NCBI GenBank assembly: GCA_014529385.2
Contig: CM043963.1
Coordinates: 103,146,912 to 103,210,911 of the forward strand
DNA from: Adiantum capillus-veneris
Lineage: Eukaryota > Streptophyta > Polypodiopsida > Polypodiales > Pteridaceae
Direction: 5' to 3'
Length of the DNA: 64,000 bases
In this document: positions 31,068 through 42,595 of the stretch, one piece after another
Layout: every line of letters starts with the position of its first letter
Position numbering within the stretch: the stretch's first letter is position 1
Notes under the pieces: model-generated
Databases searched by the model: none
What the model saw: only the letters and a program-made list of their open reading frames with translations
Told to the model about the DNA's origin: nothing
Position numbers and translations under genes: made by a program

Positions 31068-34000
31068 TGTTTGACCGTGGCTCTACTCACAACTTCATAT
31101 CAATGGAGTTGGCCACCAAGTTGGGCATTCAAGCTTTCGATATGGGAGATGTGGTAATGGCTGACACAAATTTCAAGGGACAGCAAGCCTTTGTTACTCC
31201 CTTGATTGGGAAGTTGAGGCTTCATGTCCAAAGCTATGTCAACGAAGAAGACTTTTTCATCTCTCCTCTCCAACATGAGGATGCTATCCTAGGGGCGCCA
31301 TGGTTTGATCGCATGGCTTCCAACCTAAAGTTCCCTAAAAGGAGAATCTACTTCACCTACAGGGAAAAGAACATGTATATAGATGCTAGTAAGCGTGGTC
31401 TCACTATTCCACTTGTAAATCCTCCTGCTTTTGATAAGTCAATGAAGAGCCCAATTTTTGTGTACATGATTTTTATCAAAGACTCTCTAAAAGATTCTAA
31501 TGTTTCATCAAATGTAAATGGTAGGAATCAAGAAAAGTTAGACTTGTCTAATTTTCTAAAAGGATTCCAAGATGTGTTCATCGATGATATCCCTATGGAC
31601 TTACCTCCAAAATGAGGGGATGATGACCATCGCATTGAGCTCCTTCCAGGAAGCTCACTGCCTAACAAGCCTCATTATCGAGTCTCAGAACCTCAACAAG
31701 AGGAAATCATGAGGCAAGTATAGGAATTGGTAGAAAAAGGGATGGTGAGGCCTAGTTCCTCTCCCTTCTATTCTCCAGTCCTTTTAGTGCAAAATAAAGA
31801 TGATACATACCGTATTTGTGTGGACTATCGAGAACTAAACCATATCTCTATCAAAAACAGATTTTCCGTGCCTCGGGTAGAAGATCCGTTTGATAAGCTC
31901 TCCGGAGGTTCACTATGTATAAAACTATCATATCACTACGTTCAAGACATGTTTGTAAAACCCCTTATCTGTGAATTTTGTTAGGAGTAATGATATACCC
32001 TTTTCTTTTAAAATCTGTAAGTTTTTTAAAATTTTAAAAAATAATGCGCTTTTGTATATATATTTCTGTAAGTTTCAAGAACTTAAAATACTCTTCTGTT
32101 GAAATCACGTGATAGGTTACATTTTTATTAGGTGACCTCCCCGGGGATAAGCTACAAGGATCTACCTACTTCAGTAGGATTGAACTTAAAAGTGGCTATC
32201 ATCAAATAAGGATAGTGGATGAAGATATCCTAAAGACTGCGTTTAGCACAACGTTTGGTCTTTATGAATATCTAGTCATGCCTTTTGGCTTGACTAATGC
32301 ACCATTTACATTCAATTGTCTTATGGATAAATTTTTTAGACCTTATTGCAAATTCATTGGAGTGTTCTTTGATGATATCATCATCTACTCCAAGTCTTTG
32401 GAGGAACACAAGCAACATCTCCAAGTGATTTTTCAAGCATTGAGGGAGAACAAGCTTTTTCTCAACCAAAAGAAAAGCGAATTCTTCCTTCAAGAGATTC
32501 AATACCTAGGTCATATTATATCTCAAGATGGTATCCGTATGGATCCATCAAAGTTAGAGGTAATAAAAGCATGGCATAATCCAAGAAATCTACATGAGCT
32601 AAGAAGCTTTATTGGTATGTGCGCATACTATAGATGCTTCATAGCAAGATTCTCTCAAATAGTAGGACCACTACATCAACTAACTAAGAAGAACATTAAG
32701 TATGTATGGACTTCTAAGGAGAAAAATGCTTTTGATAAACTCAAGGAGAAGCTTACCTCCCAACTAGTGCTCATGCTTCCGGATCTCTCAAAGCCATTTG
32801 AGGTCCAATGTGATGCTTGTGGTGATTGCTGTGGAGCAGTTTTGCTTCAAGAAGGACATGCCATAGCATATGAGAGTGGAAGGCTCAATACAGATGAACG
32901 AGACTTGAGCATTTATGAGAAAGAGCTTTTAGCTGTTCTACATGCCCTAGACACATGGAAGCACTACCTATTGGGGACTCCATTTATCCTACAAATCGAT
33001 TACCAAAGTCTCAAGTATTTCATGACGCAAACCAAGCTTTCCGACAAACAAATGAGGTTGGTAAATTTCCTTTCGTAATTTAATTTTCATATTGCTCACA
33101 TTGCTGGTAAGCACAATCAAGTGGCTGATGCACTTTCATGATGACCAGAAGTTAATGTAGTGTCTATAGCTACTCATAATGATCAATCCTCTATGATAGA
33201 TGAGTATGCTATTGACCCCGACTTTAGAGACATAATGTCAGCCCTTGCTTTGGGGAAGAAAGAGGAACCTTTCACCTTGCAGGATGGTGATCTTCTCCAT
33301 GGTAATAGGCTATGTGTTACCCATTCCCTTCGTGAGAAAGTTATGTATGAATCCCACACTCCTCCCTATGCGGCACACAGAGGTATTCAACCTACTCTTC
33401 AAGGAGTAGAGACATATTTCTATTGGCCTACCATGAAAGTGGACATACAAGAGTATCTTTCAAAATGTGTAGTATGCCAAAAGACCAAGTATGATAGAGG
33501 GAAGCAACCTAGATTACTCCAGCCATTGCCTATCCCAAATTCACCATGGGAGAGTATATCAGTGGATTTCATCTTTGGATTACCCAAGTCTATCCATGGG
33601 AAACGGGAATATGGACTACAGTCAGCATGTTTAGCAAGCAAGCACACTTTATTCCTGTCAAAAAGACTATTAAGGCACACCAAATGGCAACTCTCTCCAT
33701 ATCTCAGATTTTCACTTACCAAGGATTACCCACATCCATTGTGTCAGATAGAGATCCTAGAATGACCAATAATTTTTGGAAAGGTCTCTTTGAAAATCTA
33801 GGAACAAGATTGAATCTCTCTTCGGCCTATTACCCACAAACCGATGGCCAATGTGAGATAGCCAATCTTACGATACTCGATCTACTAAAGACTTATGTTA
33901 TAGAAGTAGATCAACACTCACAATGGGAAAAGTACTGACCTCTTGTAGAGTATGCCTACAATAATATTGTATATATATCTACGAAAAAAGCACCTTTTGA

Positions 34001-34501
34001 GATCATTGAGGGAAGACAAAGTCCCTTGCTACTCAAAGTACATGGGGAGATCTTTTCCCCGCTGTTGAATATAGCCATGACAACCTACAATAATCTTTTC
34101 AAAAGATTAAGGAGGCTATATCCATCTCTCAACAAAGGAAAAAAAATGCTACTGACAAGCACAAAAGGGCCTTAACGTTCAAAGAAAATGATTGGGTCTT
34201 ACTTAAGTTTCCTAAGGCTCAAATAAGACAAAGCACAGGCAAAAATCCTACGGGCCATCAAAAGTATTATGCTAAGCTAGCAAAAAGATACTATGGTCCT
34301 TTCCAAATCTTGAAGCCCATCAATGAGACGACTTACCAACTCAAGTTGCCCAACCATTTGCTCATATACAATGCTTTTCATGTGAGCCTACTCAAGACCT
34401 ACAAAGGAGAGCCACCAAGTGAACCAATTATTGAAGACCCTCCCGAAGTTGAAGAGCAAGAGGAGGTGCTACAACCCGAAGCTATCCTTCGGCATAAAGA
34501 C
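31068..34501 (+). pseudogene. protease, reverse transcriptase, RNase H and integrase of gypsy element D
   Basis: Protease FDRGSTHNFIS (Ser of the DSG motif replaced by Arg), reverse transcriptase YRICVDYRELNH then, after the 31900-32145 insert, LKSGYHQIRIV, MPFGLTNAPFTF and GVFFDDIIIYSKSLEEHK; RNase H QCDACGDCCGAVLLQEG and YEKELLAVLHALDTWKHYL; integrase zinc finger HRGIQPTL...CVVCQKTK, SVDFIFGLP, VSDRDPRMTNNFW and SAYYPQTDGQCE; and a C-terminal segment TTYQLKLPNHLLIYNAFHVS (34310-34501). Frameshifts near 33620 and stops at 31613, 31722, 33076 and 33936 disable it. The C-terminal tail is cut by copia F and continues at 39717. Confidence 0.92.
31900..32145. mobile_element. 246-bp hAT-like MITE in reverse transcriptase of element D
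   Basis: The 8-bp host sequence GATAAGCT is duplicated (31892-31899 and 32146-32153), and removing one copy with the insert rejoins the reverse transcriptase frame as DKLQGSTYF. The ends are imperfect inverted repeats: CTCCGGAGGTTCAC at the left and the complement of GGTGACCTCCCCGGG at the right. An 8-bp target duplication is typical of hAT transposons. The insert is AT-rich with no coding content. Confidence 0.72.
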
Positions 34502-34823
34502 TGTTGAGATGTCGAGCTCTACACCTTGAGCTGGCATCCACTACGGGTCTTGGCCGCTTACGGCATTTAATCACTGGCGCGTTAGGTGACCGACACGGAG
34601 GATCTCTGCCAGTGATTCTACAGCTGGACTACACATATAGTGCCAGCCTAGTACGCTTCTAGCGAGTTCACACTTAGTGACCGCATGTACATATGTGCTA
34701 CTTTTCAGTTTTAGCACTTAGTCATTTTGTACTCTCTTTTCTGTGAAGAAGAAGAAGAAGCTTTCCATCTCTGTGTGCTTTGTGCTTGTCTTGTGTAGCT
34801 CTCTTGCATCCTCATTCTTTACA
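34502..34823 (+). repeat. 5' LTR of element F
   Basis: 322 bp, TGTTGAGATGTCGAG to TTCTTTACA. It should carry the promoter. It ends one base before the primer-binding site at 34824. Confidence 0.95.
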
Positions 34824-34836
34824 TGGTATCAGAGCC
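34824..34836 (+). promoter_or_regulatory. Primer-binding site of element F
   Basis: TGGTATCAGAGCC directly abuts the 5' LTR and is complementary to the 3' end of plant initiator tRNA-Met. Confidence 0.92.
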
Positions 34837-35091
34837 TGGTGCAGGCAAGAGAGGCTAAGAGAGCAAGAGCATCACAATCCCTTCGTTCGCAATCCACGAC
34901 CAGCTGCCAAGTTTCTGAACAGTTCTCCAAAGTGCAGTATACAGAGATTTAATGTACAAGTACAGTGGTTGTATGTACGCTTGATGGTGGACACTCTTTG
35001 AGTGTAGAAAGCGTTACAGGTACCATGATAGCAGGTTCAACAGATTTGCAGGTTTTTGCAGATTGCAGCTATTTTGTCTTAGTGCTTCAAG

Positions 35092-38000
35092 ATATCTGAC
35101 GGTTTCAGTCAGATTGTTACTAAGAAGCTTGAGAAAAATAACTACCCTGCATGGAAATTCAGAATAACAAATTTCCTAAAAGGAAAAGGTTATTGGGACT
35201 ATGTAGAAGGAGACAATGAAAAGGAACCAGAGATTCCCGAGGCAAATGCTACAGAAGAACAAAGGAAAGCTTTGAGGGACTGGCAACAAGGCCAGAGCAA
35301 AGTGATGTATTGGCTTTCCATGAGCATCACAGATGGCATGATGGGCTATCTACAGGATGCTGAAACCCCCGCCATTGCATGGAGAAACTTAGGCAGAGTG
35401 TTCGAGGTGAACACCAAGGCCAGGAAGCTTCAACTAAAGTCGAAGCTAAATCAGGTTAAGAGGAACAACCTCTCTATCAATGATTATGCTTTGAAGATCA
35501 AGAGTATCATTGAGGCTCTTGGATCTATTAAAGTCTTAGTGAAAGACGATGACATTGTCCGTGCATGCTTGGATGGTCTAAGAGATGAGTATGTACATTT
35601 CAGGTCTTCCATGAATACAAGAGACGACATCCCCGTGTTCCAAGATTTGATTTCTATGCTTATTCTTGAGGAGAAGAACCTTGACACATCTTCTTCTCAA
35701 AGAAGAAATAATTCTGAACAGGCCTTCTATTCTAACTCCAACAGAGGTAGAGGTAGAGGTCGTGGTCGAGGCCCAAGGGGTTGCAGGGGCCAATTTCTGG
35801 AAGGTCAATCAAATCAAAACAATACAGGTGGCAGGGGAAACCAGTCTCAAGGCAGGGGGAGTCAAAGAGGTCGTGGTGCAGGATCAAGCAGAGAATGTTG
35901 GACTTGTGGTGAAAGAGGTCACATGTCACGTGACTGTCCAAAGGGAAAAGCAAGTGGAAAGAGAGAACATGGAAACTATGCGTCTACTAGCAGAGATGCA
36001 GATGACAGCAAAAACGAGCGCATGTTTGTTATTCAGCATGTAATGAATACAATGACTGCAGAGAATTCCACCCAAGATGATGTTTGGTATGTGGATTCAG
36101 GTGCCTCTAATCACATGACGTCTCGTGGAGAGTGGTTTAGAGATATGCGCAAACCAGATGTGTCAGGCTATGTGCAGACAGGAGATGACACAACTCACCC
36201 CATTGCTCATGTAGGGGACATACCTCTAAATACGAAGAGTGGGAAATCAAAGTACTTAGCAGATGTACTTCATGTCCCAAACATTACAAAGAATCTTGTT
36301 TCTGTTGGACAAATGGTTGAGCAGGGTTTGCAGGTTCGTTTCAATCCGAATGGCTGTTATGTAGAAGATTTCCAGAATGGCTGTAAGATGATCACAGAGG
36401 GCAAATGTGTGGGCAGAATGTTTACGCTGAATGTAGACATGCCTGAGGTAAAAGATGCATTATTTGCACAGGGCACAGGTGTTGTGGCTGATGTTGACAT
36501 TTGGCACAAACGCATTGGCCATGTCAATGAGCAGAGATTGCGCAGCATGCAATCAAAACAGATTGTAAAAGGTTTGCCCAAATTCAAGGTGGATGGAATG
36601 CATAAAGTGTGTGCAGCATGCCAGTTTGGAAAACAGTCAAAGGGCTCATTTCCACATGAGCGCAATGTATGTAAAAATCCACTTGAGGTGGTGCACACAG
36701 ATGTTTGGGGTCCAACGGATACTGCAAGTATACATGGTTGCAGGTATTATGTCTCTTTCATTGATGACCATACAAGGAAAGTATGGGTCTACTTCATGCG
36801 TAACAAAAGTGAAGTGTTTGGTCACTTTCAGGACTTCAAAGTCATGATTGAGAAGGAGACACATATGCAAATCAAGACATTGAGGTCACATGGAGGGGGA
36901 GAGTACTTCTCCAATGATTTTTTAGATTTTCTGCGAATGCATGGTATACGCAGGCAGTTTACATGCAGATATACTCCACATCAGAATGGGGTTGCAGAAA
37001 GGAAAAGCAGGCACATTGTAGAGGTTGCACATGCATTGATGAATGAGAAGAACATGCCTCATCATTTCTGGGCTGAAGCTGTAAATACAGCTGTGTACAT
37101 TATGAACAGGACGCCTACAGCTGCGGTGCATGATGTAACACCTGAGGAAAAGTTTACAGGTAGAAAGCCTCATTTGGCACACTTGAAAGTGTTTGGCTGC
37201 ATAGCTTACGTGCATGTACCAGATGAGTTGCGTAGGAAACTGGATCCTAAAGCAGAGAAATGTATTCTTGTGGGATATTCCCTTGAACAAAAGGGGTACA
37301 GGTGCTATAATCCTACTACACGAGAATTACAAGTGAGCAGAGATGTAGTCTTTGATGAGATGAGCAGCTGGTACAGTAATGCACATGGCACTATTGGGTC
37401 TGATGTAAAAGATGATGTGGTTGTACAAAATGTGAGGCCACAGTCACAGGTTTTGAGTGGACCACAAGAGTCCTCTTCTCGTGGCTCTGTTGAGAAACCA
37501 TGGAATGGTAGACTACGTACGCAGGTTACTCCACCAACAGGTACAGGGAATGTATCACGAAAAGGAAAGGAAAAGGTTGATGAACCTCCCTTTATTGCTG
37601 ATGCATCATCAGGTTTTTCACATGTAGACATGGATTCAGATGGTTCTGAACAAAGTCTTGATGAGAAATTTGGAATTCCGGCTGTCAGGACACTTGGTGT
37701 AAGGAAAGTACAAGAAGATGCTAGAGGGCAAATGAGTGACCTAGGACCGCGCAGATCTAACAGAGTCAGAAATCCAGTTCAGAAATTGACTTATGATGGG
37801 TATCTAGCGGATCACCAAGCTTACATGGCTAAGGTGATACAAGATGTGGAGCCCACATGTTTTGAGGATGTAGTTGGAAATGTGCATTGGGATGATGCAA
37901 TGAATGAAGAGATGGCTGCATTGGAAGGAAACGACACATGGGAGTTGGTGCCATTGCCAAGTGGCAAGAAAGCTATTGGCTATAAATGGGTGTATAAAAC

Positions 38001-39417
38001 CAAGCATAAGGCTGATGGTAACATTGAGTGTCACAAGGCAAGGCTGGTCGCAAAGGGTTATGCACAAACGTATGGCATAGACTATGAGGAGACCTTTGCT
38101 CCAGTGGCAAAGATGACGACTGTGAGAGCTGTCATAGAAGTGGCTGCATCTAGAGGATGGATTATGCATCAAATGGATGTAAAGAATGCCTTCTTGAATG
38201 GTGAGTTGCAAGAGGAAGTGTATATGGATCAGCCACCTGGTTATGTCGATCTAGGTTGCCCAGATTATGTATGCAGACTTCTCAAAGCTTTGTATGGTTT
38301 GAAGCAGGGCTCTAGAGCATGGTATGACAGGATTGCCAAGTATCTTGTCAGTATTGGTTTTAGGAGAGCTCATGCTGATCATTCACTCTATGTACGTGAG
38401 AGTGATGTGGGGATTGTGGTCATTACCATATATGTAGATGACCTTATTATTGTTGGTGACAATGCTATGGAGATTGACCATGTGAAGGGTCTTCTCAAAC
38501 AGGAGTTTGAAATGAAAGATTTAGGCGAGTTGCGACACTTTCTTGGCATTGAGGTGATCAGGACTCCAGAGGGTGTATGGCTATCATAGAGAATGTATGC
38601 TTTAGACATGTTGTCAAAGTATGGTATGGCTGATTGTAAGACAATTTCTATTCCCTTGGATGTGAATGCAAAGCTGAGTGCAGAGAAGGGTGATGTTGTT
38701 GAGGATGTCAACATGTACAGGAAGATTGTGGGTAGTTTAATCTACTTGACTATCACAAGGCCATACTTGAGCTACACAGTAGGCTTGGAGAGTCAGTTCA
38801 TGCAGCTTCCGAGGAAGCCACATTTGGATGGAGGATGACGCACACTTAGGTATGTGCAAGGTACTCTTGACTATGCATTGTTCTATGCAGCAGATGCACC
38901 ATTAGCATTGTATGGGTATACAGATGCAGATTGGGCAGGTAGCATTGTTGATAGGAGATCTACGAGTGGCTTCATGTTCTCTTTTGGGAGTGCTGCTGTT
39001 ACTTGGAGCAGGCAAAAGTAGCCTACGGTTGCTTTATCGAGCACAGAGGCCGAGTACAGAGGTGCAGCAGTTGCGGCGTGCGAGGTAGCTTGGCTACGCA
39101 CATTACTTGAGGACTTGGGAGTGCAGGTGGACCAACAGATTTTCATCCATTGTGACAACCTCAAAAACATGCAGTTGGCTAGGAACCCAGTGTTCCATGC
39201 CAGGACCAAACACATAGAGGTCCATTACCACTACGTTCGAGAGCGAGTGTTGGCGGGCGACATCGACTTGGTCTATGTCAGCACAGAGGAGCAGATAGCG
39301 GATATCTTTACCAAGGCCCTCGGAGCTGAGAAGCTTCGATGTTTCCGGACTATGCTTGGACTCTGCGACATGCAGAGCTCAAGGGGGAGTGTTGAGATGT
39401 CTAGCTCTACACCTTGA
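35092..39417 (+). pseudogene. gag-pol polyprotein of copia element F, near-intact
   Basis: A single frame of about 1,440 codons. Gag begins ISDGFSQIVTKKLEKNNYPA; the expected ATG at 35092 is ATA, so the first usable Met is at 35272. Domains: RNA-binding CWTCGERGHMSRDC, protease WYVDSGASNHMTS, pre-integrase IWHKRIGHVN, integrase VVHTDVWGP, reverse transcriptase HQMDVKNAFLNGELQEEVY and IYVDDLIIVGD, RNase H YTDADWAGS and SSTEAEYRG, ending IADIFTKALG. The second integrase Asp, normally in LRSDNGGEY, is His (36889-36891). Stops lie at 38587 (TAG), 38836 (TGA) and 39019 (TAG). There are no frameshifts, fitting a recent insertion. Confidence 0.94.
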
Positions 39418-39711
39418 GCTGGCATCCACTACGAGTCTTGGCCGCTTACGGCATTTACTCACTGGCGCGTTAGGTGACCGACACGGAGGATCTCTGCCAG
39501 TGATTCTAGAGCTGGACTACACATATAGTGCCAGCCTAGTACGCTTCTAGCGAGCTCACACTTAGTGACCGCATGTACATATGTGCTACTTTTCAGCTTT
39601 AGCACTTAGTCATTTTGTACTCTCTTTTCTGTGAAGAAGAAGAAGAAGCTTTCCATCTCTGTGTGCTTTGTGCTTGTCTTGTGTAGCTCTCTTGCATCCT
39701 CATTCTTTACA
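39390..39711 (+). repeat. 3' LTR of element F
   Basis: 322 bp, six differences from 34502-34823. It follows polypurine tract AAGGGGGAG. The last gag-pol codons run into it, ending at 39417. Confidence 0.95.
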
Positions 39712-39716
39712 AAGAC

Positions 39717-40213
39717 AAGGTACTACAATATGGTAAGACTATCCGACGATATCTTATTAAAAATTATCCTTTTGAAGATACTAGATGGATGCAAGGAATA
39801 CAACTTAAGGATAGTATGAACCTTGTCAATGCTTACAATACTACATTAGAGTAATCAAATGTATAAATTTCTTTTAAATGAATCATTTTTCTGTCTTATA
39901 AGACTAGTTCTCTTTTTAATTTTGCACAAATTTAAATAGTATGCATACTTAGAATCGTTTTTGTGATGACAACGTCTCTTAAACACCAAGTATAATTTGT
40001 CACTCTACTTTGGGAGAATGAAATGGACTAAAGAGAAGACATGCTTGCGGCAACTATGTCTCCCAAGCACCCAATGGATTAATCAGTTATCTTGAAAAGA
40101 TGTCGTAGGGTAAAAAGGGATCCTCTAACCGCTAAGTAAGATTCACTAATGACTACGGATTTATCTCTTATACCTCATAGTCGAGGACGACTATGATTTC
40201 AAGAGAGAGGTAA
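39717..40213 (+). pseudogene. C-terminal tail and 3' untranslated part of gypsy element D
   Basis: After copia F the D polyprotein resumes with VLQYGKTIRRYLIKNYPFED and TRWMQGIQLKD, ending at a stop near 39853. The spacing and the W resemble the chromodomain-like tail of gypsy integrases, but the match is weak. The rest to 40213 is untranslated. A purine-rich AAGAGAGAGGTAA directly precedes the 3' LTR. Confidence 0.7.
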
Positions 40214-41969
40214 TGTCATAAAGTCTAATATCTAACCAACCCAATTATTTCCTTATATTAAAATGATCATTTAATGTGGGAGAATAAACGGGAACAAGGG
40301 TTAAGATATAGACATGTGCTTATAGATCTATCTTAACACGGGGCCAATGGTAAAGGGGCCCAAATGAGAGATGGTCTATCAAAGAGCAAGGCTAACCAAT
40401 GGAGCATAAGACCTTAGGGTTAGCTTCATTGAAGACCTCCAATAATGAGTGTAAAATTCCTTTGACCTTAGGTAAGCAAGGGTTGTGCTTGAGGTGGGAA
40501 CCCGGCCCAAGCTTGAGGTGCATGAGGTGCTTGTCGTGCTTGATGACTAAGGTGCTTGTTGATTGAGATTCTTGAGATGCTTGAGGTGCTTGTGATGCTT
40601 GAGATGCTAGTGTTGTACTTGAGGTGGTAACCCAGCCCAAGCTTGAGGGGATTAAGGGCCAAGCTTGTGGTGGGAACCCAACCCAAGGTTGAGTGGCTTG
40701 AGGTGTACAAAAGTCAAATCCAATCCCTACATGAGGGGGGCTGAGAGAGAACACTCACACACTCACGCAAGGCATGACTAGTACAAAGAAAGCAAAGGGG
40801 ACACTTTTCAAGTTCCTCCTCAGGTTGCCCTCATGGTATGCCTACAGCCTATTGGTTGGCCATCCAAGGGGTCCAATGACAATTAGGAGGTTTGATTAAT
40901 TGATTTTGCATTTATCAAGTCCTCTCTCTCAAAGGGTAAAGGGGGACACTTGTCCCAAGGCGTCCCAAGGCTACCCTTGTTGCTTGGTATGACTCCTGCT
41001 TAATTGAGCAAGCATGTGCGGTCACATGTATTGATATCCTACAAGCTTATGTAATGATCACTTTTCAAAAAATATATCATTAATTCATAGCTTTCTTTAT
41101 CAAAGGAATGCCTTGGATCGAGTAGAGAGGTGAAGCTACCATTATTCACAAGATCCATACCTATTTTAGTGGGCATATATGATTGGCTAGGTATGGAGGG
41201 TCCAATGAGCTTCAAGCATGAGATACAAGGGGGAGGGGTCAACCAAAGAAATCTAGGGGGTTTCTTAGGGGGTATACTCTCCCACACACACTCACACACA
41301 CTCTCATTATGCATTGTGCAAAATGCAAGAGCTCCCTCTCATTCTCCAAGAAAGTAGAGGCTGAGAGCCTACAACAACACTCTTGGCTATGGAGTGCAAA
41401 TCCAACCAAGAGCCATGCTTCAATGCTTAAGCTTGCCATCTTCTCCATCTTCATTACTATTCTATTATGTATGCTAGCAAGAAAAATTATGATAAGTGAG
41501 GAACTAATTCTTTCTCCTATGAAATGTTTCTTCTTCCTCTTCCCTATCCTCGTTCCCTGCTATCTCTCTCCACCTTCGAAGGTGTTTGAGGTCTTGGGAC
41601 CGAGGCTTGGGATAGTTAAAGCTTTCTTCAAAGTTTATGTTATGCTTGTGATGCATGAAGGTTTCCATCTTCATTGCATCACCTAGGTCACAAGGAACAC
41701 AAAGATTGTATTGTAACAAGTCTCTCTTAAAGGGAGAAATCATATTGCAAATGCCTATTGGAGGGGGGACCGGCTCCACATAAATCCGGTGTTGTCATGT
41801 TCTCTAAATTCTCTCTCTTGCAAAAGTATTGTTCATGCCAAGTTAACTAATTCATATGTCTATGTTGTTATCTTCAATTAAGTTCACCCGCTATGCTCAC
41901 AAAGTAATTTCTCAAAAGTATTCTCCTTAATTTCCGCTACTCTCAAGTTTATAGACCAATTCCATTACA
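40214..41969 (+). repeat. 3' LTR of gypsy element D
   Basis: 1,756 bp, TGTCATAAAGTC to CCATTACA, complete. Compared with the other two copies (21718-23221 and 53227-54787) it holds an extra segment of about 190 bp at 41001-41188 between GACTCCTGCTTA and TGATTGGCTAGG. That segment is probably a small insertion, since both other LTRs lack it. Confidence 0.92.
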
Positions 41970-42314
41970 ATGTGCATACATGAAGAGGCTTTTCCACAAT
42001 GCTTAAACATTACGTTGGATGGTTACCATGGTGCAATGTGGATAAGGGAGTAGGATGAATCATGTAAAGCAAGCCAGATGTGATGGGAAGTTGAACACTC
42101 TAGTAGGTTATGAAGCTTAGAGTGTTGAATTTACAAGGAACATAATGTGCATAGATGAAGAGAATTTATCTAGTGCCTCAACATTGCACCTTGCATCAAA
42201 GGTACTTGGAGCTAATCTAGATGGTTGCTATTGTGCAAAGTGTGGGTAAGGGAATAGGCTCAATCATGGAAATGAATATGGTCTCCTCTCTCAAGGAAAA
42301 ATTTACTTTTGTAA

Positions 42315-42316
<2 letters not shown>
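41970..42316. other. Spacer with a diverged local duplication
   Basis: No gene. Two diverged copies of a block containing AATGTGCATA-GATGAAGAG, GGATGGTTACCATGGTGCAA and GGGAGTAGG are recognisable at about 41969-42065 and 42149-42270. Origin unknown. Confidence 0.5.
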
Positions 42317-42478
<162 letters not shown>

Positions 42479-42481
42479 CAT

Positions 42482-42595
42482 GCTTATGAGTCAGGACTTC
42501 AATTTTTTTACTATGCCCTTTAGTTTAGCATAATTCTCCAAAGCTTATGAGTCACAACTTCAATTTTTTAGTGTGCCCTTTAGTTTAGAAAACAC
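42482..42595. repeat. 61-bp tandem duplication
   Basis: GCTTATGAGTCA...CTTCAATTTTTT...GCCCTTTAGTTTAG is repeated with a 61-bp period (42482 and 42543). A replication-slippage product next to the microsatellite is likely. Confidence 0.75.

Larger units (their letters stand above)
34502..39711 (+). mobile_element. Ty1/copia LTR retrotransposon F (plus strand), nested in D
   Basis: 322-bp LTRs at 34502-34823 and 39390-39711 differ at only six positions that I can see (about 98% identity). The TSD AAGAC is perfect (34497-34501 and 39712-39716). PBS TGGTATCAGAGCC (34824 on) and polypurine tract AAGGGGGAG (39381-39389) are textbook. One continuous gag-pol frame is preserved without frameshift. This is the youngest and best-kept element of the window, disabled only by point changes. 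Confidence 0.96.
21718..41969 (+). mobile_element. Ty3/gypsy LTR retrotransposon D with four nested insertions
   Basis: Long LTRs (21718-23221, missing about 105 bp at its 5' end; 40214-41969 complete) end CCATTACA. A tRNA-iMet primer site follows the first. The internal order gag with CCHC knuckle, protease, reverse transcriptase, RNase H, integrase, C-terminal tail is that of Ty3/gypsy. Insertions: TIR element 23509-23972, copia E 25516-31067, hAT-like insert 31900-32145 and copia F 34502-39711. A related copy (G, 53227-56205) lacks the first of these and so shows the empty site. Several stops and frameshifts make D inactive. Confidence 0.92.
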
